Counted from the first letter of the stretch, positions 32,325-43,850 are shown. The stretch: DNA of 64,000 nucleotides from Anthonomus grandis grandis (GCF_022605725.1 NC_065552.1:22710785-22774784), one strand, 5' to 3'. Made by a program: numbers and translations. Notes: a model not told the origin generated them from the sequence alone.

Positions 32325-32573
32325 TAACCTTGAATCATCATCATTATTAATAGCCGTTTCGAATCTACTGCTGGATATGGGGCTCTCGTTAGTCAGTCCA
32401 TTCCTTCCGGTCTTGAGCACCTTGCACCCAGTTATTCTGGATGCGCTTAATGTCGTCTGGCCATTTCGTTGGGGTACATCCTCAGTTTCGATCTGTCTCA
32501 TATCTAGATCTCTGTACTAGGATTTCATTTGTCCATTTTAGCATTATAATTCATTCAACTGCGTACGTAACAT

Positions 32574-32643
32574 CGGTTCTTCTTGTTCCAAATTATAATA
32601 TAATATATATATTATAATTTGGAACAAGACTTCCGAAGAACCG
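32574..32643. repeat. long AT-rich hairpin inside the RTE copy
   Basis: CTTGTTCCAAATTATAAT is followed after 11 AT-only bases by its exact complement ATTATAATTTGGAACAAG. An outer pair CGGTTCTT / AAGAACCG extends the structure to about 70 bp with a small interior mismatch. It lies within the RT C-terminal region and interrupts it, so it looks like an insertion or a local inverted duplication. Confidence 0.85.
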
Positions 32644-33453
32644 AAGGTCAGCTCTGCTTCATATGCTAGAACGGAGAGAACACACGAATCAAAAATCAAA
32701 CACATAGGAATATCTAATTTGAAATATTTGTAGTCATACAATCCTTTTTGGCCAAAACAAGGTTGTGCTTTAGGGAAGTTAATAATTAGGCCAACATGTA
32801 CATAAGATCTCTGAAACTTCTAAAAAAAATTACATGGAAGATTTACGGAGTCTGTAACAATACCTACGTTATCTGTAAGCCTTAAGTTATTCGGATACTC
32901 CCAATTTACGGTGACTCCAATATTTCTCCAATTGTCGTTCTTTATGGCGTTCTGCAGAAGGACAATGAGTAGTTTTGGGGAGATAATGTCTCCTTGTCTG
33001 ATACTTCCCTTTAAGATGAATTTGTTTTCTTCAATGTGAAATTCTCATGCAGTTGCTGCGTTATTATATATTTTCTGACAGAGAATGGTGCATCCATGAT
33101 CGATACTGCACTCTAAGCATGGTCAACATGCAGGTATACTGGATTGAGTCAAATGCCGTCTTAAAATCCACAATTATTAGTATCCATGGCTTGTTGTATT
33201 CTATAACTTTCTCTATCAGGGACTTTAATTTACATAAAAGTGTTAAATTTACATACATGAAAGTGGTCATTCATTCCAATGGTATTTCTAAATCCCGCTT
33301 GGTTCAGAAGTTGGTGAAAATCTAGCTTAGGTCCCAGTCTATTAGTAATTATTATCACAAAGAGCTTATTTAAGTGAGATAACAAGCTTATACGTTTCTA
33401 GTTTCCAATTTCTGTTATTTCTCTTATCATGTAATTTTTTATAATGTGAATTT

Positions 33454-33484
33454 ACAATGGAATAATTTTACATTATTCCATTGT
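33454..33484. repeat. 13 bp perfect stem, 5 bp loop
   Basis: ACAATGGAATAAT, loop TTTAC, then ATTATTCCATTGT. It interrupts the RTE reading near the fingers region. Confidence 0.85.
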
Positions 33485-34350
33485 TTCGGTGTATTTCCTC
33501 AAAGAGGCATCCGTTATAAAGGGTTTTAAGGGATTTCATGATGTGCCTTTTGAATAGAATCATCCCGACTATATATTGCTTTGTATGATTTTTAAAATCT
33601 CTTGTTTTCAAGGGATCTATCGTTGCTTAGTTTTCAGCTTATAACTGTCATTCCGATCTTCAACCTTTGTTTTAGAACTTTTAAGCTTTTATTTCATTCT
33701 ATGATATTGGCTATTTCTTAATTGTTCAAATTCCGTATGTCTCTCCAAATGACCTTTGAGATATCTTTGTTTAAACTTCTTAGCTCTGTTAAGTTTGTTA
33801 AGTAATTTTCTTTTATTTTTCTTTCTCTGTAGGCTTCTTGTGTCCGCAGTAAGTTTATTATTTTTCTTTGTTTGCATATATTTTTATTTTCATGCCTTGT
33901 TTAGTTGTTACACCTTGTTAAGCAGTTCAATATTTTTTTAGTTCTGCTCGTCAATTTTGTAGGTTTTTCGCTATTTCTTCCCGTTATTCCCTCATGATAA
34001 TAATCGGCCGAAATTTGCTATTTTCGATCTTCGTTAGAATATTTATTCTTTTTTTTTTACATTTACTATCTCTGCTCTAAATATTCTATGGTCACTATCG
34101 GTTCAAAATTTGATTAATATGTCTTAGACCATTTCTTTTTAATTAGAAACTACAAAGTGAATCTCGTTTTTGGTCCGTTCATTTTCTTTACGGAAAATAG
34201 GTTCATGGATTATATATTATTTATATATCTCCTATATAAGAGTTTTACCCCTTTCATACCTTCATCCATATCCGTGACGTTGGATATCTCCTAAGATATA
34301 AGATATTCCTGGCAGATATGACTAGGATAATTAAATATCCTGGGCATATG

Positions 34351-35464
34351 TATGCAATGTGTTTATACTGTCTGGTTTAATATTTAGACCAACAGTTTTA
34401 TAGAGTCTTAAAACTTAGACCAATTTTAATATTGTGGCATTCGACATGTGCTGCGTGCTCAATGAGTTCAAGAGTTACTGTTTAATCTGCTTGAATAGCG
34501 TATTATTAAAATAAAATTCTACTTGCTACTTTTAAATTTTCAATCGATGTAAATGTATGCTCATCAAATAGATTTAAGCACATTTGTTCCCTTCCATTAA
34601 CTCGCTAATCTATCCAAGCAAAGAGAAAATTAGAGGTGCTGAATTTTTAAAGCTAAAAAAGGCTTTGGCCTGTAATTCTCCCTAATTTAAAAAATTATAT
34701 ATAAAATCGAGTAGTCGTTTGTGGAAAAAAGGCAGAGCGTGGAAAGAACTACAGGGAAAAAACAATTTACAGCTAATTTACCGATTTTCCCCGCCTATAT
34801 ATTGCTACTGTACAATTTCCTTCGTTCGATTTCTAGGTAAACAGGGAGTTTTCGTATAATTAAGTTGGTAAAGATAATGCAGGTTAGGTTTACTGGTAAG
34901 CTATTTATTTATTGACCTCCACTAACCTATCCGACTTTGTAGAAAATTATTTCTTTTCTATGCTAATTAAGTAGAAGATGATTATGAAACGAAATTATTA
35001 TAATTGTAGTAATTAAATAAAAAATAAAATATTTCGACATACAGTGCTGATTAAATTTACTTTTGGAGTTCTGCTGGTCCTGTCACTTTTCTTTGTCTTT
35101 ATTTCCTATTGATTAGAATTTCTTTATCATTCTTAAAAGTCACTAAAAACTAATATACGGTAAAGTAATTTCTTTACGAAGTGTGCATTTTCGAACTTCA
35201 AAGCAATATCGGTGATATACGATCAAAAGCTGCCATTCCTTTAACGGTCGCAATAATAATAAAAATCGAAATTAAAGGTGCTTAAATCAGTCAAAAAAAT
35301 CGTAAAATTTTAAATTAAAGGTTTCAGATGAGAAGGATATGCTAATATTATAAAATTAGCAATTTTTCTTTTTAAAATCTTTTATTGCCTGATCATATAA
35401 ATTTTAAATTTTTATTATTTTTGGCTTTTATCTTAATTACGTGAGAGTCTAATAATCTACATAT
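34351..35464. other. AT-rich stretch, no gene seen
   Basis: No motif recognised on either strand. This region should hold the 5' part of the RTE copy, but I could not read it. Confidence 0.4.
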
Positions 35465-35819
35465 TGCTTATTTATACAAAAGCTTTAGATTTTATTAAAG
35501 ATATGCCTTGCAAATTACTATCTTCTTACTTCTTTGGTAGAATGGCTCTCCTCACTACATCCCGGGAAGTAAAGGGTTCTTCAGAAAAGTGTATTGATAA
35601 TATGCAACTTTATTGCTTATTTCCGGGGCTCAAAACACAAATTTTAGTGAGTATTATCTAACAATCAGCATGTGTGATGATTAAAGATGTAAATATCTTT
35701 CATGTAAGACTTAATTAGCTTTTTTAGGGTTTTGGCCTCTCGTAATAGCCGATAGGATGTGACAATCTTATCATCTAGCTCCTTTAGCTGCTCACTGTTC
35801 CCAAACTCAAATCAATTCA

Positions 35820-36345
35820 ACTGCTTAGTTTGAATGATCATAATCAGAATACGATTTAAGAGGTAATTGATTGTTAGTAAGTCCTTTTCGGTTCGTTAAT
35901 TGGCTCCTCATGCATTTTACTCGATCCACAACGCCTTTTCATACTCAGTATCACAAGACGTTGTCTGTACAGATATACAACTTCATTGATGCTCTCTCTT
36001 CTTTCTTCATTGCAATATCAAATCTTCAATATTAGCCAGATCAACTTATATTACAAGCAATCAATTTAACTGTCTAGTTTAAATCGTCTTGATCAGAATA
36101 TGGTTCGAGGGTTGATTGATTCTTACTAAGTTCATTTTAGTTCAGTAATTGGCTTCATATGCATTGTGCTTAATTGACAACACCTTCTTATATTCTGTAT
36201 TAGAAAAAGAGATCTATAGAGTTAGAGACTTGATTAATGTTCTTTCTTCCTGTTCTTTGCTGTATATCTCAGGAATGCTCAATAGAGTTTAAATTGGGAC
36301 TTTAAGCGAGCCTGTCTAAAACGGTTTTTGGTTTACTTTTAAATA
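35820..36345 (-). pseudogene. Tc1-like transposase C-terminal pieces (two adjoining copies)
   Basis: On the minus strand near 36285-36325 a frame reads VLDRLA, stop, SPNLNSIEH, matching the Tc1 block VLEWPxQSPDLNPIE that carries the third catalytic residue. A C-terminal LSMKRRCGSS-type sequence lies near 35925-35960 and again, more degraded, near 36160-36200. The rest of the transposase is missing. Confidence 0.55.
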
Positions 36346-37494
36346 AACTTATTATATCAAATGATAACTTTTGCGATATATAGAGGATGAAAGGGTATAG
36401 TAAAAAATTTAGTGTGCGTAGAACCAGAAGTATAACTAAAAGATAGAAAATACAGAAGATTTGCAGAAGGTAGACACATTTTAGAGGTATTAGAAAACGA
36501 ATTAATCAAGAAAATAAAAGAATTCTGCTTACCATCAGCAAACGAGCTTTAGCACTGGCTACTTTATTTGCCAATAAGAAACCTCATGTTTCTGTAAAGG
36601 GGAATGCTCCACCTTCAATCATGGACATGCATGAAATCGACTCTTCAACTGGCATCTACAGCTTTTATATAAAGTTATTAGTATTTTAAACTTTGAACTA
36701 CCTTGTGTTCATATTCATACTTTTACTTTTTATATCCACAATAATAAGCCCATCCCTGAGAAAGTTTCTTTGGATCCTTTTTTCTCTTATTCTAAATGCC
36801 ATAACATGGAAACCAGAGCACAAAGCAGTATTCTAAAGCTCGACAGCAAGACAAATTTAAAAAAGTTCTTGATAACAAATCCTTTGATAATTTTTAAACA
36901 AATTCTGATATATTGTAAGTTCTTGATCCAATATGTCTATTATGAAAAGTTTGGTTTCGTTACCGACCGTTCCGATGACTGAGCGGAATTTTTTGATATA
37001 CAGCCAGTACCACCAACGAAAACTACCATATTGCTTGATAAAAGTTTTTGATCTTATTATAGATATGCCTTGCAAGTTACTATCTTCTTCTCTCAACTCT
37101 ATGGCAGATTGTAGTACGTCATTTCCTCTCCTGAGGAGCAAAGTGCTCCCGAGAAAAGTGTATCCTCGATATGCAGCTTTATTGCCCAGTATTTCCCAAA
37201 ATTCAGCATTTGTAATGATTGAAAATTTAAAGATATTCCACGTGGTAAGTTGGTTAATTTTAATTGTGTTCAGGTTTGGTTAGTTCAATTGGCTTCTTTA
37301 AGGATATTGGCTTCTGTTAACGCTCGGTGGAGCATGACAGGTTCATTAAAAGACCTTTTTGCACAACAGCTCCCTTGGCTGCTCACGGTTTCTACATTCA
37401 AAGCCATTCAACTGTTTGCTTGAATGATTTTGATCATAATATGATTCAAAAGTTGATCGATTGTTAATAAGTTCATTTAGCTTCGTTGATTGCC

Positions 37495-37790
37495 TCCTCG
37501 TTCCGTGTACTTGATCCACAACGCCTTTCTATATTTAGTTTCACAAGAACTTCTATCAAAAAATTGTTAATAAAGCTCCATATCTATGCAGCTTAGAGTC
37601 TGACTGATGTTCTTTTTTCTCTCTTCGTTGCTGTATATTACCAAAAATACTCAATGGAGCTTAAGTCGTGAATTTAAGTGAGCCATTCTAAAACGCAAAT
37701 AGTTAAGTCTTTTATAAAATTTCTTGTCAACTTTGCTATTTGTGCAGTAGCAGCATCATGAATTGCCCAAAACATTATTAATTAAATTAT
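37495..37790 (-). pseudogene. Tc1-like transposase C-terminal fragment
   Basis: Minus-strand frame: IHDAATAQIAKLTRNFIKD, then VLEWLT, stop, IHDLSSIEYFW, then VLVKLNIERRCGSSTR. The aspartate of HDAA and the glutamate of SSIE are separated by 34 positions, the DD34E spacing of Tc1 elements. The N-terminal half is missing and stops interrupt. The same piece recurs at 36.3 kb in the duplicated unit. Confidence 0.65.
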
Positions 37791-38448
37791 TTATATTCCA
37801 TCTTGTTTCATCATAAAAATAATGAAAGGAACAGAGTAAGTCCTAAATACACTGTTTTTGACGAAAATATCACCCATTGTGGTACACCGGTAGCAAATTG
37901 TAACGTTACCTATGTGCAGAGAGACCGCTCTATAATTCGTCAATTTTTAGATCATTTTAGTTATTTTTGTTTACTTTTAAATAAGCCTGTTCTTGTGTCA
38001 AAGGTTTTCCTTTGCAATATAAGTAGGGTACAGTAAGAAGTATAGTGTGCCTAACCCTTCCAGTAGTACAACTAAAAGATATAAAATATAGGAGATTTAC
38101 AGAAGGCAAAGATGTTTTGGAGATCCTAGAGAATGAATTCATAAAAAAATTATGACATTTTACTTGCCATCAGCAAAGGAGCATTAATAGTGACTACTTT
38201 ATTTGCCAATAAGAAACCCTGCTCTCTGTGAAGAAAAATTCCCCACCTCAAGTCATAGACGTGCACAAAATCGACTCTTCAACTCGTCGCATCTACAGCG
38301 ATAGAATCATATTAAGTTAATAGTATTTTAAACTTAGAGCTGCCTTGCGGATGAATTCAACAAAAATTAAATGGATCGTTTCTAAAAAAAATGCCCGAAC
38401 TCTTCGATTTAATTATTTATTTTAAGGTTTTTCTACGTGGAAATTAAT

Positions 38449-39480
38449 TACGCAGGGTGACTAAAAAAAAGATGTGACGTCATCAATACGTTTTTTAAAT
38501 GGAAACCACATTTTTTAATGCAGAATCAGAAAAAACGATTTTTTTTTAAAGGAATATGGAATAAATAAATAGCGGTTATAATAAGCAATTTTAAGCGAAA
38601 AATTATGACAAAATATAAAATTAAAGAAATACCTTTCTAAATGAAATATTCGAATTGAGCACCGTTAACAACTTGACAATAACCAAGGCGATTTAAAAAT
38701 TCTTTTTGAAAGTTGTCAATGACATCTGGAGTAATATTTGTAATTGCCTGGCTTATTTGTTCTTTTAAATCTTCTAAACTCGGTGGTTTAGTGACATACA
38801 CTTTACTTTTTAAGTATCTCTATAAAAAGTAATCGAGGAGAGTTAAATCTAGCGATCTAGGTGGCCATTCAATGAGCCTTCGTTTACCTATCCAACGATT
38901 TAGCAAAAAACTTCATCTAGATAATTGCGAACGGGTAAAGCATAGTGTGGCGGGGCTACGTCTTGCTGAAAAAAAATCACGTTGGTGCATGTCGGGTTCT
39001 TCCAAATCCAGATACAAAGTTATTAGAGCGGGAATAAGATCATTTTGAAAAAAGTCTAAATACCTCTCACCAGTGAGAGTGTCATCAAAAAAGCAAGGTC
39101 CTAAAACTCTTCCTTTTACTATACCGCACCCCGCACCACACATTGACTTTTTGAGGGTGTTATGTATGACATTCTGTAAAATGAGGGTTTTCGGTCGCCC
39201 AGTATCGAAATTCTGTCTGGTCACATGTCTGTATAGAGTAAACGTTGCTTCGTCAGAAAGTATTATCCGTTTTACAAAATTATTGTTATCATTACATAAT
39301 TGCTGCATTTGCTCACAAAATTTATTTCAGCGTTTAAAACCATCTTCCGATAGCTCTTGAAGTAAGAATATTTTATAAGGGTGGAACTTCGCTTTTTTCA
39401 ATACTTTATGCACAGTAGATCGCGATAAATTAACATTAGAAGCCGTGCCTGTAATTGTGGCTATCTATCTATCTAATCTA
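38449..39480 (-). pseudogene. mariner-like (IS630/Tc1/mariner) transposase, frameshifted
   Basis: Reading down from 39480: SNVNLSRSTVHKVLKKAKFH and PYKIFLLQELSEDGFKR (helix-turn-helix), then the frame 39308-38913 with first aspartate in RIILSDEATFTLY and VLGPCFFDDTLTGERYLDFF. A frameshift in a T run near 38975 leads to FFQQDVAPPHYAL (second aspartate) and, after another shift, EWPPRSLDLTLLDYFL (third aspartate, about 37 residues later), ending near 38645 (YCQVVNGAQFEYFI). The right-hand terminal repeat is probably at 38449 (TACGCAGGGTGACTAAAA). The other terminus is missing; a CTAT microsatellite marks 39460-39475. Confidence 0.8.
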
Positions 39481-39680
39481 TACTATTGTTATATACTGTA
39501 CTACGTTCTTCTTCGTCGCTGATACATTTATAACTTGCAATTTGTGTAGTTATTTAGAAATGAAGCAATGCCAAATTTTAGTTCCACGAGTGACTTGGTA
39601 AATCACAGTACTAAGAGTATAAGTTTTGAATACTGAGGAAACTTAATGGAAGTCTGATAAAAACGTCGAAAAACCTTTTA

Positions 39681-42267
39681 GGGGAAACTGGCCTAAAATG
39701 ACATACCCTAAACAAAAGCTTCCACAAAACTTAGGAATTGATGACCATTCATTTCAAGTTCAGTGAGTTCGTTAGTTTATGTCAGTTCCCATGAAAGGCA
39801 CAAAGCTTTAATTTTTTTCATTTTAAAATATTGATGCCAAATTTTTAAAAAAATGTGCAGTATGTCATTTTAGGCTTATACGTGGGCAAAATGACATACA
39901 CCTTTTTATAAAAAATGTTGCAAATAAAAAAGATAGAAATATTGAAAAAACCTTTATTATGAAATACAAAAATATAATGCTTTTATCACTTACGAAAAAA
40001 CAAATGCCTATTTAGTTACAAAGTTCGCAAGTAAAAAACTTAGTGCGACGGGAGACCCCTGCGCATTCTGCGTGACTCCACTTTTTACATTTTTGACACC
40101 ACAGCCAAAGCTCACCTGATTTCGACTGGGAATAAAGGCTGTTGCAATAGATACACGCAGCATCTTCATCATCGTCTTCAACCTCAGCAAATGGATCTTG
40201 ATTTTTTTCTTCATCATCGGTCCACAATTTGACTTTAACCTGGTTACGTTTTGCACGTCGCTCGAAGACTAAACGTTTCTCTTCTTCTTTCGCCTTGAGT
40301 TCTTCCATGTTAGGTGTAGATGTTAGCACAACCGTTCCCTGTCTCTTCCGATTTGTTCGTTTAAAAGATGCTGATACCTTGGGTATTGGAATGATGCTTT
40401 CCACGGAAACCCGGCTACTTAGATTCGACTAAGATCTAGTATATTATCTTCTTCTTCTTTATTTGGAGTTATATGGGATGGTCCAGGTCTGTCTCTGTCG
40501 GCTTGTGATGGTGGAGGGGATGTGTTTGGATGAGGTTGGTGGTCTCGTGCTTGTAATTCGGGATCATTTTGTTCAGGGATGGCGGTTGTTAATGACGCAG
40601 CGAACATCCAGTCGGGAAAAACATTGGCGTTAAACGGATGGATTCCTGTTTTTTTGAACCCACTAACGGCATTTTCCATAGTTGCACTGCGTTCATAGGC
40701 TTCAGAAAATAGCTTTCCTACTTGAAAAGGAGATACAGTGCGACCTGGATTATTCTTGAGCTACTTTGTAATCGCTTGATTATAATAAGCAGATAGAGGA
40801 CCAAAAAATGACACATCCAGGGGTTGTAATCGTTGTGTGCAGTGCGGAGGAAAGCAAATCATTAGGACACCATTTTCTTTAGCCAACGTAATAACTTTCA
40901 ATTGTTTATGGCTAACGTGACCATCAGGCAGTAAGAGGGTTTTGTTATTTTGAGATGAATGTATAAACTTTATAAAATGTTTCAGCCACTTACAAAACAG
41001 GTCACCTGTCATCCAGCCTGATTCTTGACACAAGCCCAATGTCCCAGCTGGTGCGTCATCAAGTAACTCTGGCTTCCATTTTTTTCAAGAAAAAATCAGA
41101 GCCGGTGGCACAAATTACCTATTGGATTCATAGCACAAACTACAGAAGTGTGTGCCCCTCGTTCTGCACTTGTAATGGCACCAACCTGCTTTCTTCCCTT
41201 TGTGGCCATAATTTTTTGCGGACGTTGAACCGTAGAAAGCGTAGACTCATCAACATTGTAGATACGGTCTAAGGTTATGTTATGTTCCGCTACTGTATGT
41301 TCCAATAAATTGCAAAATTTTTCAACTTGCGGCTTATTGAAACCCTGCGCACGAGCCGCTGAAGTGGCTTCCGGTGTTCTGAGTGAAATGTCAGGATTGC
41401 GCCCCCTAAAGCCCACAAGCCAATCCCAGCCAGCCTTTTTCTTAATCCTGTTAAATCTGTGGGGTAACTTCTTCCTTTCAGCTAATTCAAATGCCAATAG
41501 CCTGACCTCTGTTGTGTTCAGGCCAAACATGCATGTTTCCAATTCTCTAATATATTGCACATCTCGCGTTCAAGTTCTGCAGAAAATGTAGGTCCATAAC
41601 GGCCCAAGCCTTTTTGAGAACCTTTTATTCTTTTATTTTTATCCTGTGCCCTTCGTCTAAGGGTTGCTTGCGGTACACCATATCTTTTCGACGCCGCCAT
41701 CCAGCCCAGATCACCGTTTTGGACTGCTTTAATAGCTTCGCTCATGCTTGCCTCACCCCAATTTTGACGCGTCGATTTACGCTTATACTCTCCAACCATA
41801 TTATCTGAAATCATAAGAACATAGGTATAGGTTTCAGCCTAATGCCTATGTCGTTTTACGCCAACACTGTGTATGTCATTTTACCCAAAGAATAAGTGTG
41901 TTAGAAATGACCCAAATACTTATTAAAAACACAAAAAAACCGGGGTTAAATCACATCAAAATAAAGAAAAAAGTCTATTTTTTTACCTAGACTAACCGTA
42001 CTTAGGCTTATTGTACCTCATCAAGTGATATCGAGAAATTAGGAAACCACAGAACAACATCGTTGTTCTTCGTTGTTTTCATCGTTGAATTTTTTTTCGG
42101 TATTTCTTAAAAACACATGTATTCTGCCCCGCAGAGTAGACTCGACTGAGGTCACAGCTGCAAACCAATTACATTTTGTCATTTACGACAGCGTTGCCAC
42201 GTCTCAAATTAGAGAAGTGGCCAATATGCCATTTTACCCTTGTCTGTCATTTTAGGCCAGTTTCCCC
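39681..42267 (-). mobile_element. pogo-like DNA transposon, nearly complete, with TIRs and TA target
   Basis: The ends GGGGAAACTGGCCTAAAATG (39681) and its complement at 42267 are perfect over at least 23 bp and are flanked by TA on both sides (39679-39680 and 42268-42269). Subterminal copies of AAAATGACATAC or its complement lie at about 39862, 39895, 41866 and 42226, likely transposase-binding repeats. One minus-strand gene fills the element. Length 2587 bp. Confidence 0.95.
40012..41814 (-). pseudogene. pogo-type transposase with C-terminal PHD-like finger; three frameshifts and one stop
   Basis: From ATG 41814: psq-type helix-turn-helix (EYKRKSTRQNWGEASMSEAI; ASKRYGVPQATLRRR), a frameshift near 41540, a CENP-B-like second DNA-binding region (NRIKKKAGWDWLVGFRGRNP), first catalytic aspartate in RIYNVDESTLS (about 41270), a frameshift near 41040-41100, second aspartate in LLLPDGHVSH (about 40925) and third in LQPLDVSFFG (about 40815), 35 residues apart. 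A single TAG follows AITK (40761); reading resumes through MENAVSGFKKTGIHPFN. A frameshift near 40430 leads to a basic linker and a cysteine-rich end (CIYCNSLYSQ, WCQKCKKWSHAEC, CELC). The whole would be about 600 residues. All catalytic residues remain. Confidence 0.9.
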
Positions 42268-42269
42268 TA

Positions 42270-43225
42270 CTTCCAAACTAGACTGCACAACCTATGAATT
42301 TCCATACTCTTGTTTTCTTACAACGTTCTTTCCATTAGAATATAAAATTAGCATCCAAGTTTGCTTGGATAGGGTCAATCAAACTATTAGTATAAAAACG
42401 AAAGTTGGGATCTTGCTGCAGTTTCCTGAATCTTAAGGAATACCATTGATCATTTTTATGACATGGATAATAATTAAATTTCCTTTTAAATTAATCAAAT
42501 TTACACACAATCATATAATACCTGGCAGAAAACTTATTAAATTTACAGTGCAGCATTTAACAGTTTTTGCAGGATGCCGACGCCCTTCGGAATGAAAAAA
42601 ATATATTCAGTTGCCGCACCCAATTTCCTCGATAGCCGTGGTACGATTTATTTTAGTGGCAGGCCAAAAAGGCATTCCACCAGTCAGACTACCTTGGTTT
42701 TAAATCACAATTGCAAATTTTGGCCATTCCATTTCTGGTTTTCTGTCATCTCTCTATATAAAACCGTCTTGTCTGGTTGATTTCGACGGTCTTGGGTCCG
42801 GGCTCGCTCGTTTGTCCGCCGTTCGTTTTTTTGCGAACGGGTGGCGCCACTTTCTACCTCTTTTCTGACAGTTCTTTCGCCGGCAATTATGCTGCGGTCC
42901 GCCAGAACAATTCGACCTATGTAAACAGCTAGTATATACGGTTTTCAGGGTCTGGTATCTTATGTTAATAGTTTTTCAGTCGTCTTTAGATATTTTTTTA
43001 TTTTTACTCTAGGTTTTATTAGGTAACAGTTTCTGGTAAGTGTCCAGACAATTTTTTTTCAATAAATCTAATATTTCTTTTAGAGTTAATTCATAATTTA
43101 TCAATATTATCAAGAATGAATGATATTCACTCAAGTTGAATTTCTTGAGTTGTACGCTGAAATTGACTATCGGGAAAGTCAAATAGAATAATACCACATT
43201 TTCAGGGAAAAGAAGATAATAATAT
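42270..43225. other. no protein motif; right half more GC-rich
   Basis: No recognisable coding sequence. At 42780-42920 the sequence is notably richer in G, C and CpG than the surroundings (for example GTCCGGGCTCGCTCGTTTG). A 7 bp stem (CCGTTCG...CGAACGG) lies at 42823-42842. Confidence 0.4.
42755..42763 (+). promoter_or_regulatory. candidate TATA box
   Basis: TATATAAAA sits 20-35 bp before a GC-rich stretch beginning near 42780. This is the best promoter-like arrangement in the window, but no transcript or ORF downstream supports it; it could belong to a transposon. Confidence 0.25.
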
Positions 43226-43228
43226 GAA

Positions 43229-43266
43229 GCCTAGCCCTTTCGGCCGTGGGCTATCATCAGGGCTAT
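43229..43266 (-). ncRNA. weak hammerhead-like motif
   Basis: The minus strand reads CUGAUGA, UA, the small hairpin GCCCACGGC, C, GAAA and then GGGCU, which can pair with AGCCC just before CUGAUGA. Both core boxes are perfect, but helix III is absent, so this may be a different fold or chance. Confidence 0.25.
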
Positions 43267-43429
43267 GACTACAAAAAACGTCAACAGTTAAAAGTCCCGG
43301 AATTGTAGACGACATATAGAAGTAAACGTGCCAGGCATAAATTAATATATAATTAGCATAAATTATATTTTAATCATAGTAAAAAATAATTTTATCACCA
43401 TAAAATAACAAACTGTGAAAATTCTAGCA

Positions 43430-43790
43430 AGACAATGTGGTCTATCATGTCTGAGCTAAATAACAATAAAAACATTTTTTTTTGAATTTAATATAGAGAA
43501 TAACAGCTTATTAATTACAAATCCTATAGAAGTAGCTAATTATTTTAATTACACTTTTATTGAAGAACATAAAAATAATTTAAGCACTTTAAAACAAAAT
43601 AAAGATATTTCATCTAACATCTAGAATGTTTCTTTTGCATGTTTTTATCATTGTATGAGCATTGTGCCGTTTAGTGAGGGTGAAGTCCTAAATATTTAAA
43701 AAAATTAAATTAAAAATAAAAAAGTCTGGAGGACCTGATGAAATTTTATTATTTGTATTTAATAACAATATGTCACAATAGTCAGTATCC
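43430..43790 (+). pseudogene. non-LTR ORF2 fragment upstream of the RT
   Basis: Plus-strand frames read NSLLITNPIEVANYFNYTFI, PFSEGEVLNI and KIKKSGGPDEILLFVFNNN. These match the region just before RT motif 1 in jockey/I-like elements (ITDPxxIANxFNxYF; SGGPDEIxxxxIKNN). Only this part is present. Confidence 0.55.
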
Positions 43791-43850
43791 CTGGCGCAGT
43801 TGTTATGGTATCCGATTTGCATGCAAAAGGTCCAATTCGTTCAATGTCAT
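43785..43850 (+). repeat. tRNA-derived SINE head
   Basis: TGGCGCAGTTGTTATGGTA resembles the A box of an RNA polymerase III promoter (TRGCNNAGYNGG) and GGTCCAATTC about 30 bp later resembles the B box. Length and layout fit a decayed tRNA-like SINE head; no perfect acceptor stem, so not a functional tRNA gene. An AT-rich tail follows. Confidence 0.5.

Larger units (their letters stand above)
32325..34350 (-). pseudogene. RTE-clade endonuclease-RT, decayed, minus strand
   Basis: Down the minus strand: endonuclease end (EPIFRKENERTKNEI near 34190; DHRIFRAEIVNVKKK near 34080), basic linker (33877-33689), LKTLYNGCLFEEIHRNNG near 33510, KLDFHQLLNQAGFRN near 33310, motif A LIIVDFKTAFDSIQY near 33150, GSIRQGDIISPKLLIVLLQN near 32995, motif C as LRLTDNVGIV (FADD changed to LTDN) near 32875, thumb (MCLIFDSCVLSVLAYEAE near 32700) and C-terminal KWPDDIKRIQNNWVQGAQDR ending near 32330. 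A short ATG-repeat tail (32332-32350) is the likely 3' end. Same clade as 13088-15924 but older. The catalytic aspartates are lost. Confidence 0.85.
35465..38345. repeat. diverged tandem duplication of an approximately 1.3-1.6 kb unit
   Basis: Three modules recur in the same order and orientation. Module X at 35480-35710 and 37045-37250 (shared GATATGCCTTGCAA). Tc1-like C-terminal pieces at 35820-36345 (two adjoining copies) and 37390-37790. Module Y at 36390-36700 and 38040-38340 (shared CTACTTTATTTGCCAATAAG and AAAATCGACTCTTCAACT). Divergence is substantial. Modules X and Y have no family I recognise. Confidence 0.75.

Noticed and set aside
36857..37283. Overlapping 94- and 116-codon frames as host genes
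   Set aside because: They fall in module X of the duplicated unit, are not open in the other copy, and match no family I recognise.
43785..43850. A functional tRNA gene
   Set aside because: The acceptor stem does not pair and the T-arm is degraded; SINE head is the better reading.
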